This document shows positions 1 through 8,302 of a stretch of DNA of 64,000 nucleotides, in pieces. This DNA is from Calothrix sp. NIES-2098 (GTDB lineage Bacteria > Cyanobacteriota > Cyanobacteriia > Cyanobacteriales > Nostocaceae). A program made the translations under genes and the position numbers. The DNA lies in the NCBI GenBank assembly GCA_002368175.1, contig AP018172.1:8001001-8065000 (forward strand), written 5' to 3'. Positions within the stretch are counted from its first letter, which is position 1. Every line of letters starts with the position of its first letter. The notes beneath the pieces are model-generated. The model saw nothing but the letters and a program-made list of their open reading frames with translations, was not told the DNA's origin and did not search any database.

Positions 1-62
1 ATGGTGCGAAGTCAAATCAATGTACATCTGAAGAAAAATCGGGTAATTTTATTAGATAAATC

Positions 63-755
63 ATGCAACTACTAAAATCAGAAAATAAAAAGACTAATAT
101 TTTACCCTTGTTTGCAGCCGGAACTTTGGCGTTACATGTATTGACTTTGCTGCTATTGATGTTTCATTGGTCGATTTTGCAGCGGTTAAATCGTCAAACG
201 ACTCTGCAAAGTTTAGTTCAACTGATTGATGGTCGGGCAATTACTGTTGACCCACAAGATAATTTAGTGCGTTATCCGGAAGCGATTCGCCGTTTTGTGG
301 GTGAGACTATAACTTTGATGCTTACTTCGTCTCCTCAACAGCCTTCCACCACAGTTTGGGATGTTGCTTCGGAATTAGTAACTGATGATTTTCAACCAAA
401 ATTACAAACAGAAATTAATAATTTAACTTCAGGTAAGCAATTAAATAATTTTAGTAAATCGTCTGAGCAAATATTAGTTATCCAGCGAATTTCCCAACCC
501 ACACAATTAGCTGAGGGTAAATGGAAAGTGGATATGGTTGCTAATCAATTAATTTTTAATGGCTCCGATCGACTTGGTGAGTCAATTCCAGTTAATAAAC
601 AAATTTTTGTCCAAGCCACAGATGAAGCAGTAGCTTCTTTACCTAATGCACCAGTGCCATTACAATTGGCAGCTTATCGCATTGGTGAAGCTAGACTTAA
701 AATCTACAAAATTTGTGACATTAAGGATAAAAGTTGTTCTGAAAGTTCACCCTAA
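63..755 (+). CDS. VirB8/TraE-like membrane-anchored protein (putative T4SS core)
   Basis: A 230-residue protein with a short cytoplasmic N-terminus, one hydrophobic segment at about residues 14-34 and a soluble remainder. That is the layout of TraE/VirB8 inner-membrane components of type IV secretion systems. I see no diagnostic catalytic motif; the assignment rests on topology and on the next two genes, which look like VirB10 and VirB9. The stop lies 9 bases before the next ATG, so the genes are probably co-transcribed. No clear Shine-Dalgarno precedes ATG 63. Open frames run in from the window edge and stop at 59 or 75, so an upstream gene of the same operon may be cut off. The protein could equally be an unrelated bitopic protein. 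Confidence 0.5.
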   Translation: MQLLKSENKKTNILPLFAAGTLALHVLTLLLLMFHWSILQRLNRQTTLQSLVQLIDGRAITVDPQDNLVRYPEAIRRFVGETITLMLTSSPQQPSTTVWDVASELVTDDFQPKLQTEINNLTSGKQLNNFSKSSEQILVIQRISQPTQLAEGKWKVDMVANQLIFNGSDRLGESIPVNKQIFVQATDEAVASLPNAPVPLQLAAYRIGEARLKIYKICDIKDKSCSESSP

Positions 756-764
756 GATGTACGT

Positions 765-2378
765 ATGACTACCTATTCAAGTTCAGCAAAAAGTTCTGTA
801 GATAATGATTACCAACTAGAACTAGATTCTCTAGATTGGGAATTAAGAATGGCCAAATTAGTTGGCTTAGAAAATGAAGACGTATCTTCTGCAAGTGACG
901 AAATAGAAATAATAGAAGAATCAGCGAATCCGGAACCGTCGCTTTCTCAACCATCAGAAGTTAAAACTGAGCAATCTTTCTCATCAAACCCCTTTGCTAA
1001 GTTAGGTGTAGTTGGTTCTGCAACTTTGGCAGTGGCTTTGTTTGCTGGTGGGTTTTTGACTCAGATTATGAGTAGCAGCAATCAAAAGCCAAAAAAGAAG
1101 AATATTTCCCCAGAAATTAAATCGCCAGTAGTAGATGAATCTCCCCCACAAGAGTTAGAAATACAAACTCTCAAAACCAAATTAGCTTTAACCGAACAAG
1201 CAGAAGCTGTAAAATTAGCACAACAACAGCTAAGAAATACACAAATTAAAGAAGTTTCAACAGCTTCAAAACCTGCATCAAAAAGTAACGCGCCTCGAAT
1301 AGTTACAGTTGAGCGTATGCTTGATGTACCCCATCCTCCACAAACAACAGCCTACTCTCAACCCATACCACAGCCTCAAATGGTAGCTGTTAAACCGGAG
1401 ATTCCACCAGCAATTAATGCCACTCCGAAACCTAAACTAGATCCATATCAGATGTGGTCAACTTTAGCTAAGTTAGGTAGCTACGGTCAGGTGACTGGTA
1501 ACGGCCAACCTTCAGGAAATGTTAATACTTCTGAAACAGCCAGCAATCCCAATCCAACTAATCCTAATTTAGAGCAACAGGCAAGCAATCCTCAGCCGAA
1601 CTCCATACCAACCCCAGAAAACCCAACACCAACACCAGAAAACCCAACGCCAGAAACTCTGGTTGCAAATAAAACAGACAAGCCAGATTTAATGGCAAAT
1701 AAACAAGCAAAACAGAGTGCAAAATCTATCGCCGTAGGAACTAGTGTTAAAGCCGTGTTGGCAACAGCTGTGTTTGGAGAAACTGCTAGTTCTGGCTCTA
1801 GTAATGGCAGCGATGGACAGAAAAATACCTTTGTAGTTCAGTTAAAAGAACCTTTAAAAGGTGTGGATGGAAACGTTGCTATACCTGCGGGTACTGAATT
1901 ATTGACAGAAATTCGTTCTCTTTCCGAACAAGGTTTACTACAGTTAGATGTGGTGAAAGCGATCGCAAAAGAGCAAAACGGAATTACTGAAACTAGCTTA
2001 CCGCCAAATGGATTCATGATTCGCGGTTCCCAAGGTAAGCCTTTGATAGCACGACAATATCCCAACCGCGGCTCATCTATTGCCAGCATGGATATGGGAC
2101 TGTTTGTTTTGGGAGGTTTGGGTAAAGCCGCAGAGTTATTTAATCGTAGTGACGCTCAAGTTGTAACTACCAATGCTGGCGGTACTGTCGTTAGCAATAC
2201 TAACCCGCAACGCAACATCTGGGCAGGAGTCTTAGAAGGTGGAATGAACACCATAGTGCCGCAAATTTCCCAACGCAATCAACAGGCTATGTCTGATATG
2301 ATGCAGCGAACCAACATCTGGTTTTTACCAGCTGGCACAGAAGTCGAAATCTATGTCAATCAACCGATGGAATTGTAA
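765..2378 (+). CDS. VirB10/TrbI-like T4SS protein
   Basis: A 537-residue protein. A charged cytoplasmic N-terminus of about 75 residues is followed by one membrane segment (about 80-100). Then comes a coiled-coil and Pro/Gln/Asn-rich linker to about residue 300, including tandem PTPENPTP motifs near 285-300. The C-terminal domain (about 325-537) has the TrbI/VirB10 pattern: a VKAVLATAVFG-type opening, PAGTELLTEI, and a terminal WFLPAGTEVEIYVNQPMEL. VirB10 spans the periplasm and links inner- and outer-membrane parts of the secretion channel. It sits between a VirB8-like and a VirB9-like gene. The C-terminal domain resembles the family closely enough for moderate confidence; its substrate is unknown. 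Confidence 0.65.
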   Translation: MTTYSSSAKSSVDNDYQLELDSLDWELRMAKLVGLENEDVSSASDEIEIIEESANPEPSLSQPSEVKTEQSFSSNPFAKLGVVGSATLAVALFAGGFLTQIMSSSNQKPKKKNISPEIKSPVVDESPPQELEIQTLKTKLALTEQAEAVKLAQQQLRNTQIKEVSTASKPASKSNAPRIVTVERMLDVPHPPQTTAYSQPIPQPQMVAVKPEIPPAINATPKPKLDPYQMWSTLAKLGSYGQVTGNGQPSGNVNTSETASNPNPTNPNLEQQASNPQPNSIPTPENPTPTPENPTPETLVANKTDKPDLMANKQAKQSAKSIAVGTSVKAVLATAVFGETASSGSSNGSDGQKNTFVVQLKEPLKGVDGNVAIPAGTELLTEIRSLSEQGLLQLDVVKAIAKEQNGITETSLPPNGFMIRGSQGKPLIARQYPNRGSSIASMDMGLFVLGGLGKAAELFNRSDAQVVTTNAGGTVVSNTNPQRNIWAGVLEGGMNTIVPQISQRNQQAMSDMMQRTNIWFLPAGTEVEIYVNQPMEL

Positions 2379-2475
2379 CTATCAGTGATGAATGGTCATT
2401 AGTCATTAGTCATTTGTCTTGTCTCCCCACACTTCCCACACTCCCTCATCTCCCCTCCAGTACACAGTTGCAGCC

Positions 2476-3042
2476 ATGAAAAGAAACTTCAACTTCCGCG
2501 CAAATCTCCGACAAAATTCTTATTTATTACCGCTGGCTTCTGTTGGTGTTGTGGCTGCAATTCTGCTGGCTGGACGCGCTGTAGCACAGAACGCTGTGCT
2601 GCGCTCGATTTTTTCCTGCCAAGCTCAAGGTTTAAGCGGAGTAGTACCTACTATTAAAATCTGGTATCAACAAGGTACAAACTTAAGCTTTCTTCCCTCT
2701 GGAGAAAAAATTAAAAAAGTTTGGTTAAATGACCCGTCGCAGGTAACTATCGATTTTGACGGGCCGATGTGTATGCAGTTCGGTCAAGGCGGTAATACAG
2801 GAGATTGCCAAAACTCTTCAGCCAATGTAATTCAACTTAGACGAATTAAAAAACTGGCAATTCCGGGATTACCCGATACTAAAAATACACTTTTAACAGT
2901 AATTACCGAAGGTCAAGAAAAAACCAAGTTATATACTTTCCGCATCATCTATGGAAATGGCAACCCGGAGTATCATACTTTAGCAGTTTTTCCTGATACT
3001 CCTTCTAGCAGTGAGACACCTTGTGTAAGAGTTTCACAGTAG
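2476..3042 (+). CDS. VirB9/TraK-like exported protein
   Basis: ATG 2476 is preferred over an upstream TTG because residues 1-35 then form a clean signal peptide (MKRNFNFR, a hydrophobic stretch, then AVAQ). The 188-residue protein continues as a beta-rich domain with VWLNDPSQVTIDFDGP, QLRRIKKLAIPG and a final YTFRIIYGNGNPEYHTL, much like the N-terminal domain of VirB9/TraK outer-membrane-complex proteins. The longer C-terminal VirB9 domain that binds VirB7 is absent, so this is a short form. It follows the VirB10-like gene by 97 bases; that gap holds a TCATTAG-type repeat patch. It probably acts in the periplasm with the two preceding proteins. Confidence 0.5.
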   Translation: MKRNFNFRANLRQNSYLLPLASVGVVAAILLAGRAVAQNAVLRSIFSCQAQGLSGVVPTIKIWYQQGTNLSFLPSGEKIKKVWLNDPSQVTIDFDGPMCMQFGQGGNTGDCQNSSANVIQLRRIKKLAIPGLPDTKNTLLTVITEGQEKTKLYTFRIIYGNGNPEYHTLAVFPDTPSSSETPCVRVSQ

Positions 3043-3495
3043 GGAAGAAATGCTCCATGCCCTAATCTGAATATAATTAAATTAGTTTCAATATAACTGC
3101 AACTTATTAAAGCGCGATCGCCTCATTGCTAAATTTTCACTTGTGTATAAAATTATCTGCGTCTTGCCATCTCTACTGTACCTTTTAGGACATTCGCTCT
3201 CAGGCAAGCAGTCAAATTTTTAACCAAGGAGAAATTTTTTTAACTCTCCCCGAACTTGAGATTGCCAGATGAAAAAATTCTGCCACTTCAATTTTTTGCA
3301 TATCCAGCTTCCATATAATAATTGAAGAAGTGCAACAAAATTAAACATCAACCAAAATCCCTCGGCTGCCATCTTCTCTCCAACCTAACCCATAGCCCTG
3401 AAGAGCTTTATTGTGGCAGAAACGGTAAATGGGGTCTGGTTGGCATCTACGCGATCCAAGTCTAAATTTTCATGAACGGGAGAACACTATAATCT
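3043..3495. other. Intergenic region upstream of ndhH
   Basis: A 453-base AT-rich gap with one GCGATCGC site near 3114. No convincing reading frame or strong hairpin is seen. It presumably carries the ndhH promoter and a fairly long leader. A purine stretch (GGGAGAA, about 3478) sits a plausible distance before ATG 3496. Confidence 0.5.
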
Positions 3496-4680
3496 ATGGC
3501 AAGAATAGAAACCCGCACTGAACCTATGGTGCTCAATATGGGGCCGCACCATCCCTCAATGCACGGGGTTCTGCGGCTAATTGTTACCCTGGATGGCGAG
3601 GATGTCATTGATTGTGAACCGGTAATTGGCTACCTGCACCGGGGAATGGAAAAAATTGCGGAAAACCGCACCACGATTATGTACGTCCCTTATGTGAGTC
3701 GGTGGGACTACGCAGCCGGGATGTTCAACGAAGCCGTCACAGTCAACGCCCCTGAAAAACTGGCGGGTGTCGCTGTACCCAAACGCGCCAGCTACATCCG
3801 CGTCATTATGCTGGAATTGAACCGCATCGCTAACCACCTGCTGTGGTTTGGGCCGTTTCTAGCTGACGTGGGCGCGCAAACTCCCTTCTTCTACCAGTTC
3901 CGCGAACGGGAGATGATTTACGATCTGTGGGAAGCGGCTACTGGTTATCGGATGGTAAATAACAATTACTTCCGCGTTGGTGGCGTGGCGGTTGATTTGC
4001 CTTACGGTTGGGTAGATAAGTGTTCTGAATTTTGCGATTACTTGCTACCTAAAATCGACGAGTACGAAAAGTTAGTTACCAATAACCCCATCTTCCGCCG
4101 TCGGGTTGAAGGTATTGGCACAATTACCCGCGACGAAGCAATTAACTGGGGACTTTCTGGCCCTATGTTACGCGCTTCTGGGGTGAAGTGGGACTTGCGG
4201 AAAGTTGACCACTACGAATGCTATGACGATTTCGATTGGGACGTACAGTGGGAAACTGCTGGCGATTGCTTTGCCCGTTACTTGGTGCGGATGCGGGAAA
4301 TGCGCGAATCTGTGAAGATTATTCGCCAAGCAATCAAAGGACTTCCTGGCGGCCCTTATGAAAACCTGGAAGCCAAGCGTTTAGCTGCTGGGAAAAAATC
4401 AGAATGGGATGCTTTTGATTATCAATATATTGGTAAAAAAGTTTCTCCTTCTTTTAAGATTCCTAAAGGAGAAATTTACGCCCGTGTTGAAAGCGGTAAA
4501 GGTGAATTAGGTATTTATTTAGTGGGTGATGATAACGTCTTCCCCGCACGTTGGAAGATTCGCCCCGCCGATTTCAACAACTTGCAAATTCTTCCTCATT
4601 TATTACGAGGAGTGAAAGTGGCAGATATTGTGGTAATTCTCGGCAGTATCGACGTAATTATGGGTTCTGTAGACAGATAG
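3496..4680 (+). CDS. ndhH: NAD(P)H-quinone oxidoreductase subunit H
   Basis: A 394-residue protein matching the 49 kDa/NuoD family along its length. It begins with NMGPHHPSMHGVLRL, continues with the GYLHRGMEKIAE, NRIANHLLW and GGPYENLEAKR regions, and ends IDVIMGSVDR. NdhH is a peripheral-arm subunit of thylakoid NDH-1. It helps form the plastoquinone site and works in cyclic electron flow, respiration and CO2 uptake. Length and both termini match the normal cyanobacterial/chloroplast protein, and ATG 3496 starts at the conserved MARIETRTEPM. It stands alone, not with other ndh genes, which is usual in cyanobacteria. A strong hairpin terminator follows at 4730. Confidence 0.97.
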   Translation: MARIETRTEPMVLNMGPHHPSMHGVLRLIVTLDGEDVIDCEPVIGYLHRGMEKIAENRTTIMYVPYVSRWDYAAGMFNEAVTVNAPEKLAGVAVPKRASYIRVIMLELNRIANHLLWFGPFLADVGAQTPFFYQFREREMIYDLWEAATGYRMVNNNYFRVGGVAVDLPYGWVDKCSEFCDYLLPKIDEYEKLVTNNPIFRRRVEGIGTITRDEAINWGLSGPMLRASGVKWDLRKVDHYECYDDFDWDVQWETAGDCFARYLVRMREMRESVKIIRQAIKGLPGGPYENLEAKRLAAGKKSEWDAFDYQYIGKKVSPSFKIPKGEIYARVESGKGELGIYLVGDDNVFPARWKIRPADFNNLQILPHLLRGVKVADIVVILGSIDVIMGSVDR

Positions 4681-4729
4681 CCTAGACGCAAAGGGGCTTG
4701 TCGCCAGACATCGCATTTTTGGTTGCGAT

Positions 4730-4771
4730 AAAATATATAGGGCACAACAATGTTTGTGCCCTATATATTTT
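4730..4771. terminator. Bidirectional intrinsic terminator after ndhH
   Basis: A perfect 18-base-pair inverted repeat (arms 4730-4747 and 4754-4771) with a 6-base loop. The stem has a GC core (GGGCAC/GTGCCC), flanked by A-runs on the left and T-runs on the right, so it can end transcription on both strands. It lies between convergent ndhH and the minus-strand gene ending at 4782. Confidence 0.85.
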
Positions 4772-4781
4772 GAATTTTTCT

Positions 4782-5816
4782 TCAATCAAATTTCAAATCT
4801 GAAACTGCTTGGTCAATATTCAAGCTTAAATATTTATCTAATGGCAAATACATCCAATTTAGAGATAGCTGTGGGTTTTGGTTAGTCTGATGAAACCCCA
4901 ATGCTGTGACTAATTGTTCATCAGTGGGATGGATGACTAGGCTATACATATCGCAAAGATTAGGAAAATCTGCTTGCATTTTAACTAATGTATTTTGGGC
5001 ATCCTTTAAGAATTCACAGACATTAATTAACTGCTTGTAAGGTAAATCGATTTGCCAGCTACGAACAAAAATCGAAGTACAATTGCGATCGCCTTTCTGC
5101 GCAATTTGAAATGGGTCATCGTCCCAAGTTGCACTTAGATGCAGGCTATTACGCGGTGGGAGAAAGAAATTTGCTTCCGATTCTGTTGCTACTGGGTACA
5201 AAATATAAAAACCTACAGCATCTTGGGTATCGCTACGACGCAAAACCCGCATCCCGGTAGGATATTGTTCAGCCCAGCCACGTAGGATTCTGACAATTCT
5301 GTGGGGTAGGGCTGTCGCTTTTTTGTTCATCCAGTTGTAGTTACGCGCTAAAAAACTCGCAACGAGGATGGCGTCAGTGCGGGGATTAAAGTCATCGGGG
5401 AAAAGCTTTATCGCTGCTTTAGCTGGGGTAGAGTCTTGGGAATTGGTTAATACAGACCGAATGCGAATGCAGGTAGTATTGCCATCAAAGTCTTTTTCAA
5501 TCAGCCCCAAAGCTACGAGCTTATCAATCATCATACCCGCCGAGCGATCGCTCCCGCGATCGTCTTCACCATAAAAGACTTCTTGTGCTTCGCGATGGGT
5601 ACAAGGAACAAACCCATCGGGTAACTCTAGTTCTGTTAAAGGCTGCTTTAAACGCTGACCTAATTCTTGGCGTTGTTTGACTAGTAAATAAACCCACAAC
5701 TTCACAAAATATTCTGCCCTGCGGCGCGTTATCCCAACTCGCCCCTGTAATTGGGAAACATATTTACGCTGTTCCTCAACAGGAAACCATTGGTCAATAC
5801 TTTGTGGATTTATCAT
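4782..5816 (-). CDS. Conserved cyanobacterial protein of unknown function
   Basis: I chose the ATG at 5816 over an upstream start because AGGAG sits about 9 bases before it, giving 344 residues. The N-terminal half (about 1-120) is helical and basic (GITRRRAEYFVKLWVYLLVKQR), followed by a possible winged-helix stretch (SAGMMIDKLVALGLIEKDFDGNTTCIRI). The C-terminal half has alternating strands and helices, with a SLVIHPTDEQ/ALGFHQ segment that vaguely recalls GNAT acetyltransferases. No full GNAT acetyl-CoA motif can be read. I do not recognise a named family. It is monocistronic, between the ndhH terminator and a divergent regulator gene. Confidence 0.75.
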   Translation of the reverse strand: MINPQSIDQWFPVEEQRKYVSQLQGRVGITRRRAEYFVKLWVYLLVKQRQELGQRLKQPLTELELPDGFVPCTHREAQEVFYGEDDRGSDRSAGMMIDKLVALGLIEKDFDGNTTCIRIRSVLTNSQDSTPAKAAIKLFPDDFNPRTDAILVASFLARNYNWMNKKATALPHRIVRILRGWAEQYPTGMRVLRRSDTQDAVGFYILYPVATESEANFFLPPRNSLHLSATWDDDPFQIAQKGDRNCTSIFVRSWQIDLPYKQLINVCEFLKDAQNTLVKMQADFPNLCDMYSLVIHPTDEQLVTALGFHQTNQNPQLSLNWMYLPLDKYLSLNIDQAVSDLKFD

Positions 5817-6080
5817 ATGGCAAAACTCCTGACTTTTCCCAGCTTGTGCGGCATCAGCAGCTTCAACCAAATATTGCGCTGTTAGTTACCTGCACCCATC
5901 AACTTGAGAAAAACTTCACCCCGCTTCAGGTTAATTCCGCAAACCTCAACAGTATTACTGTACTTACAGCTTACTCATTGCATAGACAGAAACTGAAAAT
6001 TCAAAATTCAGCTATATACCCAATCGAAATTGCAGGTATCCCTGTTTGACTTGAAAGCTGAGTTTTGGAGGAAATTGACA

Positions 6081-6728
6081 ATGTTATTTCCAAATGACGA
6101 AAAAAATTGCAATTGTGTAGCTACCCCAAAAGATAAATCTAGCAAAAAAACTACCAAAGACGATGAGTTGCAGCCTATACCAAAAGTTGAGTTACTAAAA
6201 GCTATTATTGAAAGTTTTGTTGACGGTATATTTATACTAACAACTGAAGGTAAATTAATTTATACTAATGAGTTTGCTCGTTCTATATCTCGCCAGTTAA
6301 TGTTAGAAGAGACCGCTAATTATCAAATACCAGAGGAGATTTGGCGCGTTTGTCAATCTTTAATTGAGAGTCGCGAGTTATTTCCAGACGAGAAAATAAT
6401 TATCGAATCTGAAATTTCACCAAAACCTACAGTTAAATTACGGCTAAGGGCTAGATGGTTAGAGCTATGTGCTAGTAAACACAACTTTTTATTAGTTACT
6501 GTAGAGGATTGGCATCAGTATAGCCAAAGTATTGCGATCTCAGATGCTAAAAAATACAATTTAACAGAAAGAGAAATAGAAGTATGGCAGCTACGACGCG
6601 CTAACATGACTTATAAAGAAATTGCAAAACAACTTTATATTACTATTAATACAGTAAAAAAGCATCTAAAGAATATTCATGCCAAACAGCAGCAAAAAAA
6701 CAATATAAATGAATATAAATTAGCATAA
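6081..6728 (+). CDS. PAS-like/LuxR-type transcriptional regulator
   Basis: ATG 6081 is chosen because GGAGG ends about 8 bases upstream. The product has 215 residues. Residues about 35-150 look like a degenerate PAS sensor (AIIESFVDGIFILTTEGKLIYTNEFARSI). Residues about 155-205 form a LuxR/GerE helix-turn-helix: NLTEREIEVWQLRRANMTYKEIAKQLYITINTVKKHL. It should bind DNA and respond to a ligand or partner through the PAS part. There is no phosphoacceptor receiver domain. The gene is divergent from the minus-strand gene at 5816 and upstream of cofG; co-regulation with either is possible but not shown. The target is unknown. Confidence 0.85.
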   Translation: MLFPNDEKNCNCVATPKDKSSKKTTKDDELQPIPKVELLKAIIESFVDGIFILTTEGKLIYTNEFARSISRQLMLEETANYQIPEEIWRVCQSLIESRELFPDEKIIIESEISPKPTVKLRLRARWLELCASKHNFLLVTVEDWHQYSQSIAISDAKKYNLTEREIEVWQLRRANMTYKEIAKQLYITINTVKKHLKNIHAKQQQKNNINEYKLA

Positions 6729-6757
6729 ATAAAGACTCTGAAATCATCTGTCACTCC

Positions 6758-6790
6758 AGATTCCCGACTTATTTAAGAAGTCGGGAATCT
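6758..6790. terminator. Hairpin after the LuxR-type gene (repeat-like)
   Basis: A 13-base-pair stem (6758-6770 with 6778-6790) and a 7-base loop built around ATTCCCGACTT/AAGTCGGGAAT. There is no T-run on either side, so termination would be weak. It looks like one of the dispersed palindromic repeats of Nostocales genomes rather than a dedicated terminator. Confidence 0.55.
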
Positions 6791-6855
6791 CCAATCTAGA
6801 CTTCATTAACTCTCTAAAAAATTAGATAATTCAATTTTTGATATTCTCTTACCTT

Positions 6856-7821
6856 ATGCCAACCGATAATTCTCGGCTTGTCACTTATAGCCCAGCCTAT
6901 ACAATCGTCCCCACCTATGAATGCTTTAATCGCTGTACTTACTGTAACTTTCGCACCGACCCAGGTAAAAGTCTCTGGCTAACTCTATCAACCGCAGAAA
7001 GTATTTTAAAACAACTTCAAAACCAAAATGTTTGTGAAATTCTCATTCTCAGTGGAGAAGTACATCCTAATTCCTCCAAGCGCGATGAGTGGTTTCAACG
7101 GATATATGATTTATGCAACTTAGCATTATCAATGGGATTTCTCCCCCACACTAACGCCGGGCCACTCAGCTTTGCGGAGATGCAAAAGCTGAAGAATGTT
7201 AACGTTTCAATGGGGTTGATGTTAGAGCAATTAACGCCAAAATTATTAAATACAGTCCATCGACACGCACCGAGTAAAATACCCCAAGTGCGGTTACAGC
7301 AATTAGAATGGGCTGGAGAATTACAGATTCCCTTTACCACAGGACTACTGTTAGGAATTGGGGAAACATTCGATGATTGTTGGGAAACTTTAACAGCCAT
7401 ATCTCAAATTCATCAGCGTTATCATCACATTCAAGAAGTTATCTTACAACCCCACAGCCCAGGACATCAGCAAAGCTTTGATGCACCACCTTTTGACCCC
7501 CATCAACTACCAGAAGTAATTGCTAAAGCACGCCAGATTTTACCACCAGATATTACAATTCAAATTCCGCCGAATTTAGTCAAAGATGACCAATGGTTAC
7601 TCGCTTGTTTAGCAGCAGGCGCGAGAGATTTAGGCGGAATTGGGCCAAAAGACGAAGTGAATCCCGATTATCCCCATATTCAAAAGCAGGAATTGAGAGA
7701 AATTTTACAGCCTGCGGGCTGGGAATTAGTACCGCGTTTACCTGTTTATCCCCAGTTTGATAATTGGTTGTCGCGAGAATTGCAAGCAGCAGTGAAGCGT
7801 TGGCGAAAAACTTTACACTAA
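6856..7821 (+). CDS. cofG: 7,8-didemethyl-8-hydroxy-5-deazariboflavin synthase subunit CofG
   Basis: A radical SAM enzyme of 321 residues. The 4Fe-4S motif CFNRCTYC lies at about residues 24-31, followed by the CofG-type NFRTDPG. Later segments LILSGEVHP, PHTNAGPL, MGLMLEQ, LLLGIGET and GGIGPKDEVNPDYP fit CofG. With CofH it makes the deazaflavin FO from a tyrosine-derived intermediate. In cyanobacteria FO mainly serves as the antenna chromophore of DNA photolyase. cofH is not in this window. ATG 6856 is used; an in-frame TTG 18 bases upstream is less likely. No strong ribosome binding site is visible. Confidence 0.92.
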   Translation: MPTDNSRLVTYSPAYTIVPTYECFNRCTYCNFRTDPGKSLWLTLSTAESILKQLQNQNVCEILILSGEVHPNSSKRDEWFQRIYDLCNLALSMGFLPHTNAGPLSFAEMQKLKNVNVSMGLMLEQLTPKLLNTVHRHAPSKIPQVRLQQLEWAGELQIPFTTGLLLGIGETFDDCWETLTAISQIHQRYHHIQEVILQPHSPGHQQSFDAPPFDPHQLPEVIAKARQILPPDITIQIPPNLVKDDQWLLACLAAGARDLGGIGPKDEVNPDYPHIQKQELREILQPAGWELVPRLPVYPQFDNWLSRELQAAVKRWRKTLH

Positions 7822-7848
7822 TTTTCAGTGTTGTATACCCTGTGGTAG

Positions 7849-7868
7849 AGGCACAAAAATGTTGTGCC
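7849..7868. terminator. Short hairpin downstream of cofG
   Basis: AGGCACAA pairs with TTGTGCC(C)T across a short A-rich loop 28 bases after the cofG stop. There is no T-run after it. The same GGGCAC core occurs in the hairpins near 4730 and 12111, suggesting a recurring repeat type. Confidence 0.5.
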
Positions 7869-7900
7869 CTAGCTTCGTCAACAAAGATTATAAAATCTCA

Positions 7901-8152
7901 AATGAGGCTCAGAGGTTCTTTAATGAGGCTATTTTCTCCATTAATGAGGTTCGGAGCTTCTTTAATGAGGCTATTTTCTCCGTTAATGAGGTTCGGAGCT
8001 TCATTAATGAGGTTATTTTCTCTATTAATGAGGCTTTGAGCTTCATTAATGAGGTTATTTTCTCCATTAATGAGGTTATTTTCTCCGTTAATGAGGTTCG
8101 GAGCTTCATTAATGAGGTTATTTTCTCCGTTAATGAGGCTCTGAGCTTCATT
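7901..8152. repeat. Array of twelve exact-phase 21-base repeats
   Basis: The word AATGAGG recurs at 7901, 7922, 7943, 7964, 7985, 8006, 8027, 8048, 8069, 8090, 8111 and 8132, a strict 21-base period. Units fall into two alternating kinds, one continuing with TATTTTCTCC and one with TCGGAGCTTC. The period is a multiple of three, and both strands stay open. The plus strand (7859-8194) reads heptads of the NEVIFSI/NEVRSFI kind; the minus strand (8205-7909) reads SLTEKIT/SLMKLRT heptads with coiled-coil character. Neither frame has a good start: the plus ATG lies inside the hairpin at 7849-7868 and the minus start is TTG. I call it a repeat, possibly encoding a small heptad-repeat protein. Confidence 0.85.
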
Positions 8153-8302
8153 CTGGAAGTAGAGTGTGTTATTCCTGAGAGTACAACACCATAAAATGCG
8201 AACAATGTCGTAATCTCAGCAATAAAACACCGGATAATTTAAGTTTCTACCTATCTCCGTAAGTTTGCGATAATATGGCGCTAACCTGAGAAATTGAGAT
8301 TT

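Noticed and set aside
3485..3495. TATAAT as a minus-10 element for ndhH
   Set aside because: It lies directly against the ATG, so transcription would start inside the gene.
7859..8194. A 111-codon plus-strand gene over the 21-base repeats
   Set aside because: Its ATG lies inside the hairpin after cofG, and the opposite strand is equally open; kept as a repeat rather than a CDS.
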